Shown piece after piece: positions 1-6,792 of a stretch of 15,112 nucleotides of DNA. The notes under the pieces were generated by a model. It did not search any database, had not been told where the DNA came from, and saw only the letters and a list, made by a program, of their open reading frames with translations. Made by a program: the position numbers and the translations under genes. How positions within the stretch are numbered: position 1 is the stretch's first letter; each line of letters opens with the position of its first letter. The DNA is from JAQBGV01 sp032128395. Lineage in GTDB: Bacteria; Planctomycetota; UBA8108; UBA1146. The stretch lies in NCBI GenBank assembly GCA_032128395.1, contig JAQBGV010000080.1, positions 1 to 15,112 of the forward strand. Reading direction: 5' to 3'.

Positions 1-85
1 GAGCGGCCTCAGCGGGCCGCAGCACCTCCCCCTCGGCTTCCTGACCTGATCGGCTCGACTCGGCTCGGCTCGGAATAGGATGAGA

Positions 86-119
86 ACGGGCCCGCCCTCC
101 CACCGGAGAGCGGGCCCGT
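86..119 (+). terminator. GC-rich perfect hairpin, possible transcription terminator
   Basis: The arm ACGGGCCCGC (86-95) is perfectly complementary to GCGGGCCCGT (110-119), with a 14-base loop. Only a weak CTT follows, so it lacks the U-tract of a classical intrinsic terminator. It sits directly before the truncated UnbV-type reading frame, which suggests that an unrelated gene or boundary ended here. It could also be a repeat palindrome or sit at an assembly join. Confidence 0.5.
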
Positions 120-131
120 CTTGCATCCGAA

Positions 132-734
132 GTGCACCGCGAGTGGTTCTTCTTCGATGTCGATCTCGACGGCCGACTCGATCTCCTCCAGACGAACGGG
201 CACCTCGAGGAGGAGATCACCGTCGTCCAACCGAGTCAGAAGTACCGCCAGCCCGCCCAGCTCTTCTGGAATCGCCCCGGGGGGAGCGGCGCGACCTTCG
301 CTCCGGTCGATCCGACAACGACAGGTGACCTCGCGATCCCGATCGTCGGTCGCGGCGCCTCCTACGCAGACATCGACGGGGACGGCGATCTCGACGTCGT
401 CCTCACCCAGGTCCACGACCGACCGCTCTTGCTCCGGAACGACCAGACCACGGGGAACCACTGGTTGCGCGTGCGACCGATCGGCCGCGCTCCGAACACC
501 AGTGCGATCGGCGCCCAGATCGAGCTCGAGCTCGACGACGGGACGATCCTGCGCCGACCAGTGATGCCGACTCGCAGCTACCTCTCCCAGGTGGAGGGAG
601 TCGTCACCTTCGGACTCGGGGAGCGGACCACGGTCGCGGGCCTACGGATTCGCTGGCCGGGGGGCGAGGTCCAGCAGATCCCAGTTCCCGGGGTCGATCG
701 AATGATCATCGCCTTGGAGGCCGAGGGGGAGTGA
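132..734 (+). CDS. C-terminal part of a CRTAC1-like FG-GAP / ASPIC-UnbV protein, probably 5'-truncated
   Basis: Two FG-GAP/integrin-type calcium loops are visible, DVDLDGRLD at residues 9-17 and DIDGDGDLD at 80-88. The rest (about 110-185) matches the ASPIC/UnbV C-terminal pattern: NHWLRVR, AIGAQIELEL, SYLSQVE, TFGLGE and IRWPGGEVQ. Proteins of this family are normally exported, several hundred residues long, with a signal peptide and several FG-GAP repeats before this module. Here the frame starts at a GTG with no visible ribosome-binding site. A stop codon lies at 81-83, and the residues before the FFFDVDLDG core do not look like family sequence. I therefore read it as a gene remnant that lost its N-terminal part, or as a join created by assembly. 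Its 3' end overlaps the convergent pap gene by 29 bases. Function of intact members is poorly known; surface binding is the usual guess. Confidence 0.8.
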   Translation: MHREWFFFDVDLDGRLDLLQTNGHLEEEITVVQPSQKYRQPAQLFWNRPGGSGATFAPVDPTTTGDLAIPIVGRGASYADIDGDGDLDVVLTQVHDRPLLLRNDQTTGNHWLRVRPIGRAPNTSAIGAQIELELDDGTILRRPVMPTRSYLSQVEGVVTFGLGERTTVAGLRIRWPGGEVQQIPVPGVDRMIIALEAEGE

Positions 735-2214
735 GCCGCAACGACGCCTCCAGCCCCAGGCAGACCTCCTCGAGGACCCGCACTCGCCCCCATCGCTTGT
801 CGTTGAACGAGATCAGGTGCCAGGGGGCGGACACTGTCGATGTCCGCGCGACCATCTCCTCGACCGCCGCGGCGTAGGCGGGCCACTTCTCGCGGTTCCG
901 GTAGTCGTCCTCCGTGATCTTGTACTTCTTGTACGGGGTCTGCTCCCGCGCTCGGAATCGACGGAGTTGTTCCTCCGGGTCGATGTGGAGCCAGAACTTC
1001 ATCACCGGGATCCCGTGCTCGACGAGGTCGCGCTCGAAATCCTCGATCTCGCCGTACGCTCGGCGCCACTCGTCCTCTCGGGCGAATCCTTCGACTCGCT
1101 CGACCAGGACGCGCCCGTACCAGCTCCGGTCGAAGATCGCCATGCGGCCGGCGCGGGGGAGGGTGCGCCAGAAACGCCAGAGATACTGGTGCGCTCGCTC
1201 TTCCTCGGTCGGGGCCGAGATCCGCGTCACCAGATAGTCTCGCGCCGAGAGGGGACCGGTGATGCGACGGATCGTCCCCCCCTTCCCCGCCGCGTCCCAA
1301 CCCTCGAAGACGATGACCGAAGAGAGTCCCTTCTTCCGCGCGCGACGGGAGAGGCGAACGAGACGATTCTGGAGTTTCTCGAGGCGCTCTTCGTAGTCGT
1401 CGCGCTCGAGGTGCGCGGCCAGATCGATCTTCGCGAGGGCACCAGGTGCGTCGGCTTCGGGGGGTGCGGGGTCGGCGGGTCGCGCAGCTGGACTCGGGGG
1501 TGGTGCGGCGAGGCGTGCGTTCAGAGCCTCGAGGATCTTGCGCGCGACGGTGAGATCTCGGTAGCGTCGGTCGGTGCTCTCGACGACCTCCCACGGTGCC
1601 TCGGGAGTGCTCGTCTCTCGAAGAAACGCGTCGGCGATCGGGATCGCACGGTCGTAATGATCGTGGATCCGCAGATCTTCCGGTTCGAGACGACCCGCGA
1701 GGTCCGGGTCCTTCTTCGCCTTCGCCATCCTCTTCGCGAGCTTCTTCTTCGGCAGGTGGAGCCAGAACTTCAGGACCAGGGTGCCGTCGTCGACGAGACT
1801 GCGCTCGAAGCGGCGAATACGGTGGCCTCGCCGCTCGAACTCCGCTGCGTCGATCTCTTTCCGCAAGCGATCGTCGATGGCACGCGCGGCCCACGCGCCG
1901 AGGAAGATCCCGATGCGCCCCTTCGCCGGGAGCGCCCGGAAGTAGCGCCACGCGCGCGGACGTTCCGCTTCCTCGGTGGTCGGATCGAGGAACACGTGGG
2001 TGTCGATGAAGCGGGCGTCCATCCACTCGTGCAGGCGGTCGAGCACCTCGTCGCACCCGAGTCGGTCATCGCCGACCAGGAGCACGACGACCGAGAACCC
2101 GGCATCCTTCAGGTCGAACTGCGCGTTCAGGAGATCGACGCGCAGCTGGGGAAGCTCCTCCTGGAAACTCTTCTTCGGGATCTCGTGACCGACCTCGGCG
2201 GACTCGAACAACAC
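706..2214 (-). CDS. pap: two-domain PPK2, polyphosphate:AMP phosphotransferase (Pap)
   Basis: This 502-residue cytoplasmic enzyme has two PPK2 domains in tandem. The C-terminal domain (about 270-490) has an intact P-loop GWDAAGKGG (305-313), the Walker B / lid motif FDRSWYGR (361-368), and KFWLHIDPEEQ with the YKKYK segment. The N-terminal domain (about 15-230) has the same fold markers, including a second KFWLH at 149-153. Its P-loop is degenerate (GDDRLGCDE, no lysine) and GAWAARAID replaces the DRSWY motif, so it should not be catalytic. A Pro/Ala-rich linker (about 237-258) separates the domains. This is the layout of class II PPK2, whose known members transfer phosphate from polyphosphate to AMP to make ADP; length is near that of the Acinetobacter enzyme. 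The start is GTG at 2214, with GGGGAGGAGGA directly before it. A TTG one codon later has better spacing and is an alternative. The gene stands alone, divergent from the PepSY lipoprotein. Confidence 0.9.
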   Translation of the reverse strand: MLFESAEVGHEIPKKSFQEELPQLRVDLLNAQFDLKDAGFSVVVLLVGDDRLGCDEVLDRLHEWMDARFIDTHVFLDPTTEEAERPRAWRYFRALPAKGRIGIFLGAWAARAIDDRLRKEIDAAEFERRGHRIRRFERSLVDDGTLVLKFWLHLPKKKLAKRMAKAKKDPDLAGRLEPEDLRIHDHYDRAIPIADAFLRETSTPEAPWEVVESTDRRYRDLTVARKILEALNARLAAPPPSPAARPADPAPPEADAPGALAKIDLAAHLERDDYEERLEKLQNRLVRLSRRARKKGLSSVIVFEGWDAAGKGGTIRRITGPLSARDYLVTRISAPTEEERAHQYLWRFWRTLPRAGRMAIFDRSWYGRVLVERVEGFAREDEWRRAYGEIEDFERDLVEHGIPVMKFWLHIDPEEQLRRFRAREQTPYKKYKITEDDYRNREKWPAYAAAVEEMVARTSTVSAPWHLISFNDKRWGRVRVLEEVCLGLEASLRLTPPRPPRR

Positions 2215-2225
2215 TCCTCCTCCCC
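2215..2225 (-). promoter_or_regulatory. ribosome-binding site of pap
   Basis: On the minus strand this reads GGGGAGGAGGA and abuts the GTG start. If the functional core is the inner GGAGGA, spacing favours the TTG one codon downstream as the initiator. The choice changes the protein by a single residue. Confidence 0.5.
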
Positions 2226-2290
2226 GACCATTCAGGTTCGCTTCAGCTGATTCTTGGTATCGTGGGCCGCGCCATCAACCGGCTGATCCG

Positions 2291-2297
2291 AAAGGAG
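2291..2297 (+). promoter_or_regulatory. ribosome-binding site fixing the lipoprotein start
   Basis: AAAGGAG lies six bases before the ATG at 2304. This selects that ATG over the longer frame that begins at 2262, and it places a clean lipoprotein signal at the N-terminus. Confidence 0.75.
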
Positions 2298-2303
2298 CGC
2301 ACA

Positions 2304-2702
2304 ATGCGCACTACGATCGTTCTGTTGGCAGTAGGGTTCGTCGCGGGAATCGCGGGTTGCAACCATCCTTCGTCCTCGGCGTCCGATTCCTCGGCCTCCA
2401 GTGAACTGCAAGCGGGCTCCCCCACCCCGGCCGCCCACCGGGGCGACGAGGGAGAAGTGAGCGTTCCCCTTTCCGAGGTGCCCGCGGTGGTGATGAACGC
2501 CGCGAAGGGTGCCGTCTCCGGGATCATCTTCACGAGGGCAGAGCGCGAGTTCGAGGGCGGCCGCATGGTCTACGACATGGCGGGGACGATGGACGGCCAG
2601 GCGTACGAAGTCGAAGTCACCGAGTCCGGCGAGGTCCTCGAGATCGAGCTGGAAGACGATGATGATGACAACGACGACGATGATGACGGAGATGACGACT
2701 AG
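2304..2702 (+). CDS. PepSY-like lipoprotein with poly-aspartate C-terminus
   Basis: This is a 132-residue protein. Residues 1-19 form a lipoprotein signal, with hydrophobic IVLLAVGFVAGI and lipobox I-A-G-C, so Cys19 should be lipidated. A Ser-rich, low-complexity linker follows (about 20-50). Residues 55-117 show the pattern of small PepSY-like domains: VPLSEVPAVVMNAAK, a middle FEGGRMVYDM strand, then GQAYEVEVTESGEVLEIE. The last 15 residues are 13 Asp with one Asn and one Gly, a strongly acidic tail that could bind divalent metal ions; that role is inference. PepSY proteins often sit beside two-component regulators, and a histidine-kinase remnant starts about 20 bases downstream. It probably acts in the cell envelope; its ligand cannot be told from the sequence. 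Confidence 0.75.
   Translation: MRTTIVLLAVGFVAGIAGCNHPSSSASDSSASSELQAGSPTPAAHRGDEGEVSVPLSEVPAVVMNAAKGAVSGIIFTRAEREFEGGRMVYDMAGTMDGQAYEVEVTESGEVLEIELEDDDDDNDDDDDGDDD
2655..2699 (+). repeat. GAY trinucleotide run encoding the Asp tail
   Basis: Fifteen consecutive codons are GAT or GAC apart from one AAC and one GGA. Such a run can change length by slippage, so tail length may vary between strains. It also lies at the breakpoint next to the damaged histidine kinase and could have been where a deletion ended. Confidence 0.8.
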
Positions 2703-2721
2703 TCCTCCCACCATCGCTATC

Positions 2722-3089
2722 GCCGACCATTCCCGGGGTGACCCGATCGCCGAACCGATCTCGGTCGCGCTCGACGACGTGGTGCGCACCTCTCTCGATC
2801 TCGCGCGGCCGGCGGCGGAGGATGCGGGAGTCTCCCTCGTCTCCGAGCTCGTCCCGGTGCGCGTGCCGGGGGACCCGCATCTCCTCGCCGAAGTCGCCTC
2901 GAACTTGATCACCAACGGGATCCGCTACAGTTCTTCCGGGTCGATCCGGCAAGATCTCGCGAGAACGGGGGCACCGGGTTCGGCCTCGCGATCGCTCGAA
3001 CGATCGTGGATGGGCACGGTGGGTCCATCCGCGCCTCGAGCCGGGGGACGAACGGGAGCCTCTTCACCGTGACGCTTCCTACGGCCTAA
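2722..3089 (+). pseudogene. sensor histidine kinase remnant with internal deletion and frameshift
   Basis: Two frames together give a broken HATPase domain. The first (2722 to about 2930) reads DDVVRTSLDLARPAAEDAGV, then VPGDPHLLAEVASNLITNGI and RYS, which is the region after the H-box and the N-box of a HisKA/HATPase_c kinase. The second frame takes over at 2931 with FFRVDPARSRENGGTGFGLA, followed by IARTIVDGHGGSI and FTVTLPTA and a TAA at 3087-3089; this is the F-box, G2 box and domain end. The stretch that normally lies between N-box and F-box, including the DxGxG G1 box, is gone, and the frame changes at the join. The sensor, HAMP and His-box parts upstream are absent too. The product cannot be an active kinase. 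The left boundary is approximate. It lies just behind the PepSY lipoprotein and is probably its former partner; no response regulator gene remains. Confidence 0.8.
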
Positions 3090-3179
3090 CCCACTCTCCA
3101 AGAACGACTTCCGCTCCCACCCGGCCAACCGTGGGACCCGGGGCACCCGACCGTTTTTCTCGCGGACCTCACTGCCCTG

Positions 3180-3209
3180 TTGATCCGCGTATGGCCGTGG
3201 GTTTATGCT
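3180..3209 (+). promoter_or_regulatory. weak sigma70-like promoter candidate
   Basis: TTGATC (3180-3185) and TATGCT (3204-3209) are separated by 18 bases, each matching four of six consensus positions. It would give a leader of roughly 275 bases before the first propeller gene. Planctomycete promoters are poorly defined, so this is tentative. Confidence 0.2.
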
Positions 3210-3234
3210 CTGCGATCAAGGAACATGGAGACGA

Positions 3235-3256
3235 GTCGTCCCGAGGAGGGGACGAC
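3235..3256 (+). other. stem-loop with GAGGAG loop in the leader region
   Basis: GTCGTCCC (3235-3242) pairs perfectly with GGGACGAC (3249-3256) around the six-base loop GAGGAG. The loop resembles a Shine-Dalgarno sequence but no gene starts just behind it. It may be an RNA element or chance in GC-rich DNA. Confidence 0.3.
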
Positions 3257-3477
3257 CGGGACTACGGAGTATTTCCCTTCGCACCCCGCCAGTTGCGCAG
3301 GGCTCCCAGCCGCTCCCGCCCGCGGCAAACACGATGGGCAGGATTGCAGGAAAACAGTTCTCCCTGGGGGAGATTCCGCGCCCTCACCGAGGGGATTTCG
3401 CGGGAACTCGTGCCTTGGGATATGACGCCGGAGGCTCAACCTTCGTCGCCGATTCAGTTGCGAAGCAGCCATGACGT

Positions 3478-3483
3478 GGAGGT
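3478..3483 (+). promoter_or_regulatory. ribosome-binding site that sets the start of the first propeller gene
   Basis: A full GGAGGT lies eight bases before the ATG at 3492. The alternative ATG at 3471 has no such site and would put a charged, Trp-containing extension before the signal peptide, so 3492 is preferred. Confidence 0.7.
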
Positions 3484-3491
3484 GGATAGCG

Positions 3492-6400
3492 ATGCGTCCC
3501 CGACTTACGAAGCTCTTACCCTGGTGTCTCGCCCTACCGATCATCTTGTCCCTCCCGCAGATCTCCGACGCACAGTGCGACCCCGCGTGGGAAGAAGTCC
3601 TCGCCGGCGTCGGTTTCGACGGCATCGTCTGGGACGCCGCGGTCTACGGTGGTGCCCTCTACGTCTGCGGGGAGTTTGACAACATCATCGACTCTTTCGC
3701 CGTCCCGATCACCTCCGCTGCAAAAGTCGCTCGCTGGGACGGAGTCTCCTGGAGTGCGGTCGGCACCTTCCCATTCGACAACACCGTCTTCGAGCTCGAA
3801 GTGGTCGACCTCGGCGATGGTGCTGGCCCTCTGCTGTACGCCGGCGGACTCTTCACCGGCCGGCTCGCGACCTGGGACGGCGCGTCCTGGACGACTTTCC
3901 CCGTCCTCCCTCCCAACAACCTGCGCGCAATCACCGCCATCGGGAACCAACTGTTCATCGGGGGTGCTTTCAACCAGGACGGGGTCCGGGCGTTCAACGG
4001 CGTCAGCTGGACCGCCCTCGGCGCCGGACTCGAGCGCGACCCCGCCGATGGCACCGGCGTCAACCCCGCCCCCACGGTCTTCGACCTCCAAGTCTTCGAG
4101 GGGTTCCTCTACGCCGCTGGTAACTTCACCTGCGCTCTCGACGACCCCCTCGGTGCCCTCGACTGCGCCGCGAACGGCGTCCCAGGCACCTACCGAATCG
4201 CTCGGTGGACCGGCGCGCAGTGGGAGAGCGTCGATGGCGGGGTCGGGGTCGGGGCAAACATCCAGAAACTCACGGTGTTCGACGTCGATGAGATCCCGAG
4301 CCTGATCGCCGGCGGTCGCTTCGACGACATCGGTGGGGTGCTCGCGAACAACATCGCCGCCTGGAACACGATCACCGGGTGGCAGGCGATCGGCGGACCC
4401 CTCGGGGTCCCGAGCGGCAACGCGGTGCTCGCGCTGGCACTCTTCGATGACCTGTCCGGCGGGTCGACCAAGCTCCATGCAGGGGGGAATTACAATACCC
4501 CGGCGGTGCGAGTCGCGAGCTACGATGGTGCACCGGGTGGGGTGTGGACCTCTCTCGACGGAGGCGCTGGAGGCTCGGTGCGGGCTCTGGTGAGCCATAA
4601 CGACGGATCGGGGCCGGCTCTCTACGTCGGGGGGGAATTCACCGCCGTCGACGGCGGCGGACTGACCGTCCAGAGAATCGCGCGCTACCGCGCCGCGATG
4701 GGCGCCGACTGCAACTCGAACAGCATCACCGACAGCTGCGAGATCGATTTCCTGCTCACCCCTGACTGCAACGAGAACGGCGTCCCGGACGATTGCGACA
4801 TCGGGGCGACCTCGGTCGACTGCAACCTGAACGGGATTCCCGACGAGTGCGAAGTCGCCGCGGGAACGCAATTCGACTGCAACAACAACTTGCTGCTCGA
4901 CTCGTGCGAGATCGCCGGCGGCGGCGTCGATTGCAACGCGAACGGGATCCCCGATGCTTGCGATCTGGCCTTCGGCGGCGCGAGCGACGATTGTGACGGG
5001 AGCGGACTCCCCGACGAGTGCGACATCGCCCTCGGAGTCACCGATGACAACGCCGACGGCGTCCCCGACAGCTGCCAGGGCGTGGCCTGCGCTCCGACCT
5101 GGGACACCTCCATCCCCGGCGTGGATACCCAAATCTGGGCCTCCACCGTCTTCGGAGGAGATCTGGTCATCGGCGGCGAGTTCATCCTCGACGCGACCGG
5201 CGCGCTCACTCTGAACGGAATCGCCTACTACGACGGCGTCTCTCTCCACGCACTCGGCGATGGCTTCGATGCCCGCCCGCGCGTTCTCGAGGTCCTCGAC
5301 CTCGGGGACGGATTCGGACCCCGGCTCTACGTCGGCGGGGACTTCACCCTGTGCGGGACCGAGCCGTGCCTTCGCGTCGCGGTCTGGAACGGCACGGGGT
5401 GGGAACAGGTCGGTGACGGGCTCACCGCCAACTGCCTGGCGCTCGAGGTCTACCAGGGCGAACTCTACGCCGGCGGCAACTTCGGGCAGAGGATTCGCCG
5501 ATTGGTCGGGGGAACCTGGCTGCCGCTCATTCCCGGTGGTCCGACCGGCGGAACGAATGGGACGGTCTTCAGCCTGGAGGTCTTCGATGAGGGGCTCGGT
5601 GCTGGTCCGGAGCTGTTCGTCGGCGGCAACTTCGAGTGCGTGGCGGACACGGACCTGAACTGTCTCGGTGCGACCGCCGTCGCTGCGCTCAACATCGGCA
5701 AATGGAATGGCACGAGCTGGTCCACGGTCGGCGGCGGGATCCTCGGGACTGCTGAGTACGTCTGGACGGTCAACGCACTCGACCTCGGTGACGGACCGAA
5801 GCTCTACGCCGGCGGGAGCTTCACCTTTGCGGAGCTCACCACCTCGAACTCGATCGCGGTCTGGTCCGACGACGCCATCCCGGGGACCTACGAGTGGTCC
5901 GCGCTCGGGAATGGGGTTCTCGTGACCGGTGCGACCGCCGTGGTCCGTGACATCGCGGCCTTCGACGACGGCTCGGGCACGGGGACCCAGCTCTACATCG
6001 GAGGAAACTTCAACCAAGACGGTAGCGGAAATGTCGTGCGCCGGATCGCCCGATTCCAAGGCGGAGCGTGGGTCGAGCCCGATGCCGGGGTGTCCGGCCA
6101 AATCCTCGGCCTCCAGAACTACACCCTGAACGGGGAAAGGGGCCTGGTCACGATCGGGAACCTCACCGCTGCGAGCGGAGACCCTGCCGACATGATCGCT
6201 ACATGGAAAGCCGCCCACAGCCTCGATGTCGACTGCAACGGCAACGGCGTCCCCGACGACTGCGAGATCGCGTCGGGGGCGGTCGCCGACTGCAACAACA
6301 ACGGGACGCCGGACGACTGTGACATGCTCCTCGGTTTCGCCGACTGCGATGTGAACGGCGAACTGGATTTCTGCCAGATCGTGGCAGACCCGAGCCTGGA

Positions 6401-6710
6401 CCTGAACCTCGACGGCTGGCTCGACTCCTGCTTGATCCCGTTCGTCCGCGGGGATTCGAACCTCGACTCGATGATCGATATCGGCGACGTGATCACGGTC
6501 TTGACCTATCTCTTCCTCAACGGAACTGCGCCGGCGTGCGAGGACAGCTTCGACTCCAGCGACGACGATGCCATCGATATCGGGGATGCGATCTGGGTCG
6601 TCAACTATCTCTTCCTCAGCGGCCTTCCGCCCTTCCTTCCCTTCCCGAGTTGCGGGACGGACCCGTCGGGGAACTTGTTGGACTGTGACTCGTACCCGCC
6701 CTGCCTGTGA
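3492..6710 (+). CDS. secreted double seven-blade propeller protein with Ca-loop repeats and dockerin-like C-terminus (paralogue 1)
   Basis: This is a 1072-residue exported protein. A signal peptide covers residues 1-27, with likely cleavage in SDA-Q, giving a mature start QCDPAWEEV. Domain 1 (about 29-405) has seven blade motifs of the type LYVGGxF followed by ARWDGxxWxxVG. Residues 406-530 are seven DCNxNGxPDxCD units. Domain 2 (about 533-913) opens with CAPTWD and again has seven LYxGGxF motifs. Residues 914-982 are four more units. Residues 984-1072 are dockerin-like: FVRGDSNLDSMIDIGDV and SSDDDAIDIGDAI loops, each followed by a hydrophobic YLFL segment, then a PFPSCGTD tail with further cysteines. 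Repeats of this kind are typical of planctomycete surface proteins; no enzymatic motif is visible. Calcium binding and disulfides are inferred from the repeat pattern. It is closely related to the third gene and less so to the second. Confidence 0.85.
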   Translation: MRPRLTKLLPWCLALPIILSLPQISDAQCDPAWEEVLAGVGFDGIVWDAAVYGGALYVCGEFDNIIDSFAVPITSAAKVARWDGVSWSAVGTFPFDNTVFELEVVDLGDGAGPLLYAGGLFTGRLATWDGASWTTFPVLPPNNLRAITAIGNQLFIGGAFNQDGVRAFNGVSWTALGAGLERDPADGTGVNPAPTVFDLQVFEGFLYAAGNFTCALDDPLGALDCAANGVPGTYRIARWTGAQWESVDGGVGVGANIQKLTVFDVDEIPSLIAGGRFDDIGGVLANNIAAWNTITGWQAIGGPLGVPSGNAVLALALFDDLSGGSTKLHAGGNYNTPAVRVASYDGAPGGVWTSLDGGAGGSVRALVSHNDGSGPALYVGGEFTAVDGGGLTVQRIARYRAAMGADCNSNSITDSCEIDFLLTPDCNENGVPDDCDIGATSVDCNLNGIPDECEVAAGTQFDCNNNLLLDSCEIAGGGVDCNANGIPDACDLAFGGASDDCDGSGLPDECDIALGVTDDNADGVPDSCQGVACAPTWDTSIPGVDTQIWASTVFGGDLVIGGEFILDATGALTLNGIAYYDGVSLHALGDGFDARPRVLEVLDLGDGFGPRLYVGGDFTLCGTEPCLRVAVWNGTGWEQVGDGLTANCLALEVYQGELYAGGNFGQRIRRLVGGTWLPLIPGGPTGGTNGTVFSLEVFDEGLGAGPELFVGGNFECVADTDLNCLGATAVAALNIGKWNGTSWSTVGGGILGTAEYVWTVNALDLGDGPKLYAGGSFTFAELTTSNSIAVWSDDAIPGTYEWSALGNGVLVTGATAVVRDIAAFDDGSGTGTQLYIGGNFNQDGSGNVVRRIARFQGGAWVEPDAGVSGQILGLQNYTLNGERGLVTIGNLTAASGDPADMIATWKAAHSLDVDCNGNGVPDDCEIASGAVADCNNNGTPDDCDMLLGFADCDVNGELDFCQIVADPSLDLNLDGWLDSCLIPFVRGDSNLDSMIDIGDVITVLTYLFLNGTAPACEDSFDSSDDDAIDIGDAIWVVNYLFLSGLPPFLPFPSCGTDPSGNLLDCDSYPPCL
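4707..5081 (+). repeat. seven-unit DCNxNGxPDxCD repeat block in paralogue 1
   Basis: Seven units of 19, 18, 19, 18, 20, 18 and 13 residues join propeller 1 to propeller 2. Asp/Asn at positions 1, 3, 5, 9 and 12 resemble a calcium loop of the EF-hand / thrombospondin type 3 kind. Cys at positions 2 and 11 could form a disulfide. The last unit is the short 13-residue form and its second residue is Asp instead of Cys. Confidence 0.85.
6231..6437 (+). repeat. four-unit DCNxNGxPDxCD block before the dockerin-like domain
   Basis: Four units of 19, 18, 19 and 13 residues follow propeller 2. The position matches the 41-unit array of the third protein, so this looks like the short, unexpanded counterpart. 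Confidence 0.85.
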
Positions 6711-6722
6711 GTCGGTCGGAGT

Positions 6723-6754
6723 AGGACGGCGGGGGCTTCGGCCCCCGCCGTCCT
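6723..6754 (+). terminator. perfect 14-bp hairpin with TTCG loop after paralogue 1
   Basis: AGGACGGCGGGGGC (6723-6736) pairs with GCCCCCGCCGTCCT (6741-6754) around the extra-stable tetraloop TTCG. It begins 13 bases after the stop codon and is followed by GGTTT, a weak T-run. It probably ends transcription of the first gene or protects its 3' end. Confidence 0.8.
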
Positions 6755-6778
6755 GGTTTCGCGAACCGGAAACGAACC

Positions 6779-6786
6779 GGGAGGAG
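6779..6786 (+). promoter_or_regulatory. ribosome-binding site of paralogue 2
   Basis: GGGAGGAG lies six bases before the ATG at 6793. It selects this start over the long frame that is open upstream inside the preceding gene, and gives a proper signal peptide. Confidence 0.75.
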
Positions 6787-6792
6787 CTGGAG

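Larger units (their letters stand above)
3090..3491. other. about 400-base region without a supported gene
   Basis: This stretch lies between the kinase remnant and the first propeller gene. Short open frames cross it in several directions, but none has a plausible start, a family motif or neighbour-like composition. It contains a weak promoter candidate (3180-3209) and a short stem-loop (3235-3256), so a long 5' leader for the downstream gene is possible. I see no RNA gene in it. Confidence 0.5.

Noticed and set aside
1..78. Possible 3' end of an upstream gene ending at TAG 76-78
   Set aside because: Open frame of 25 codons with no recognisable sequence; two other frames also end nearby, so none can be chosen.
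817..2250. 477-residue plus-strand frame opposite pap
   Set aside because: The PPK2 motifs on the minus strand are unmistakable; this frame has no recognisable domain.
3131..3679. 182-residue plus frame overlapping the start of the first propeller gene
   Set aside because: No ribosome-binding site or motif, and it overlaps the well-supported signal peptide of the gene starting at 3492.
3534..6218. 894-residue open frame on the minus strand
   Set aside because: It mirrors the first propeller gene. The plus strand has signal peptide, ribosome-binding site and domain motifs; the minus frame is Asp/Glu/Arg/Val-rich with no family and is kept open by high GC3 codons.
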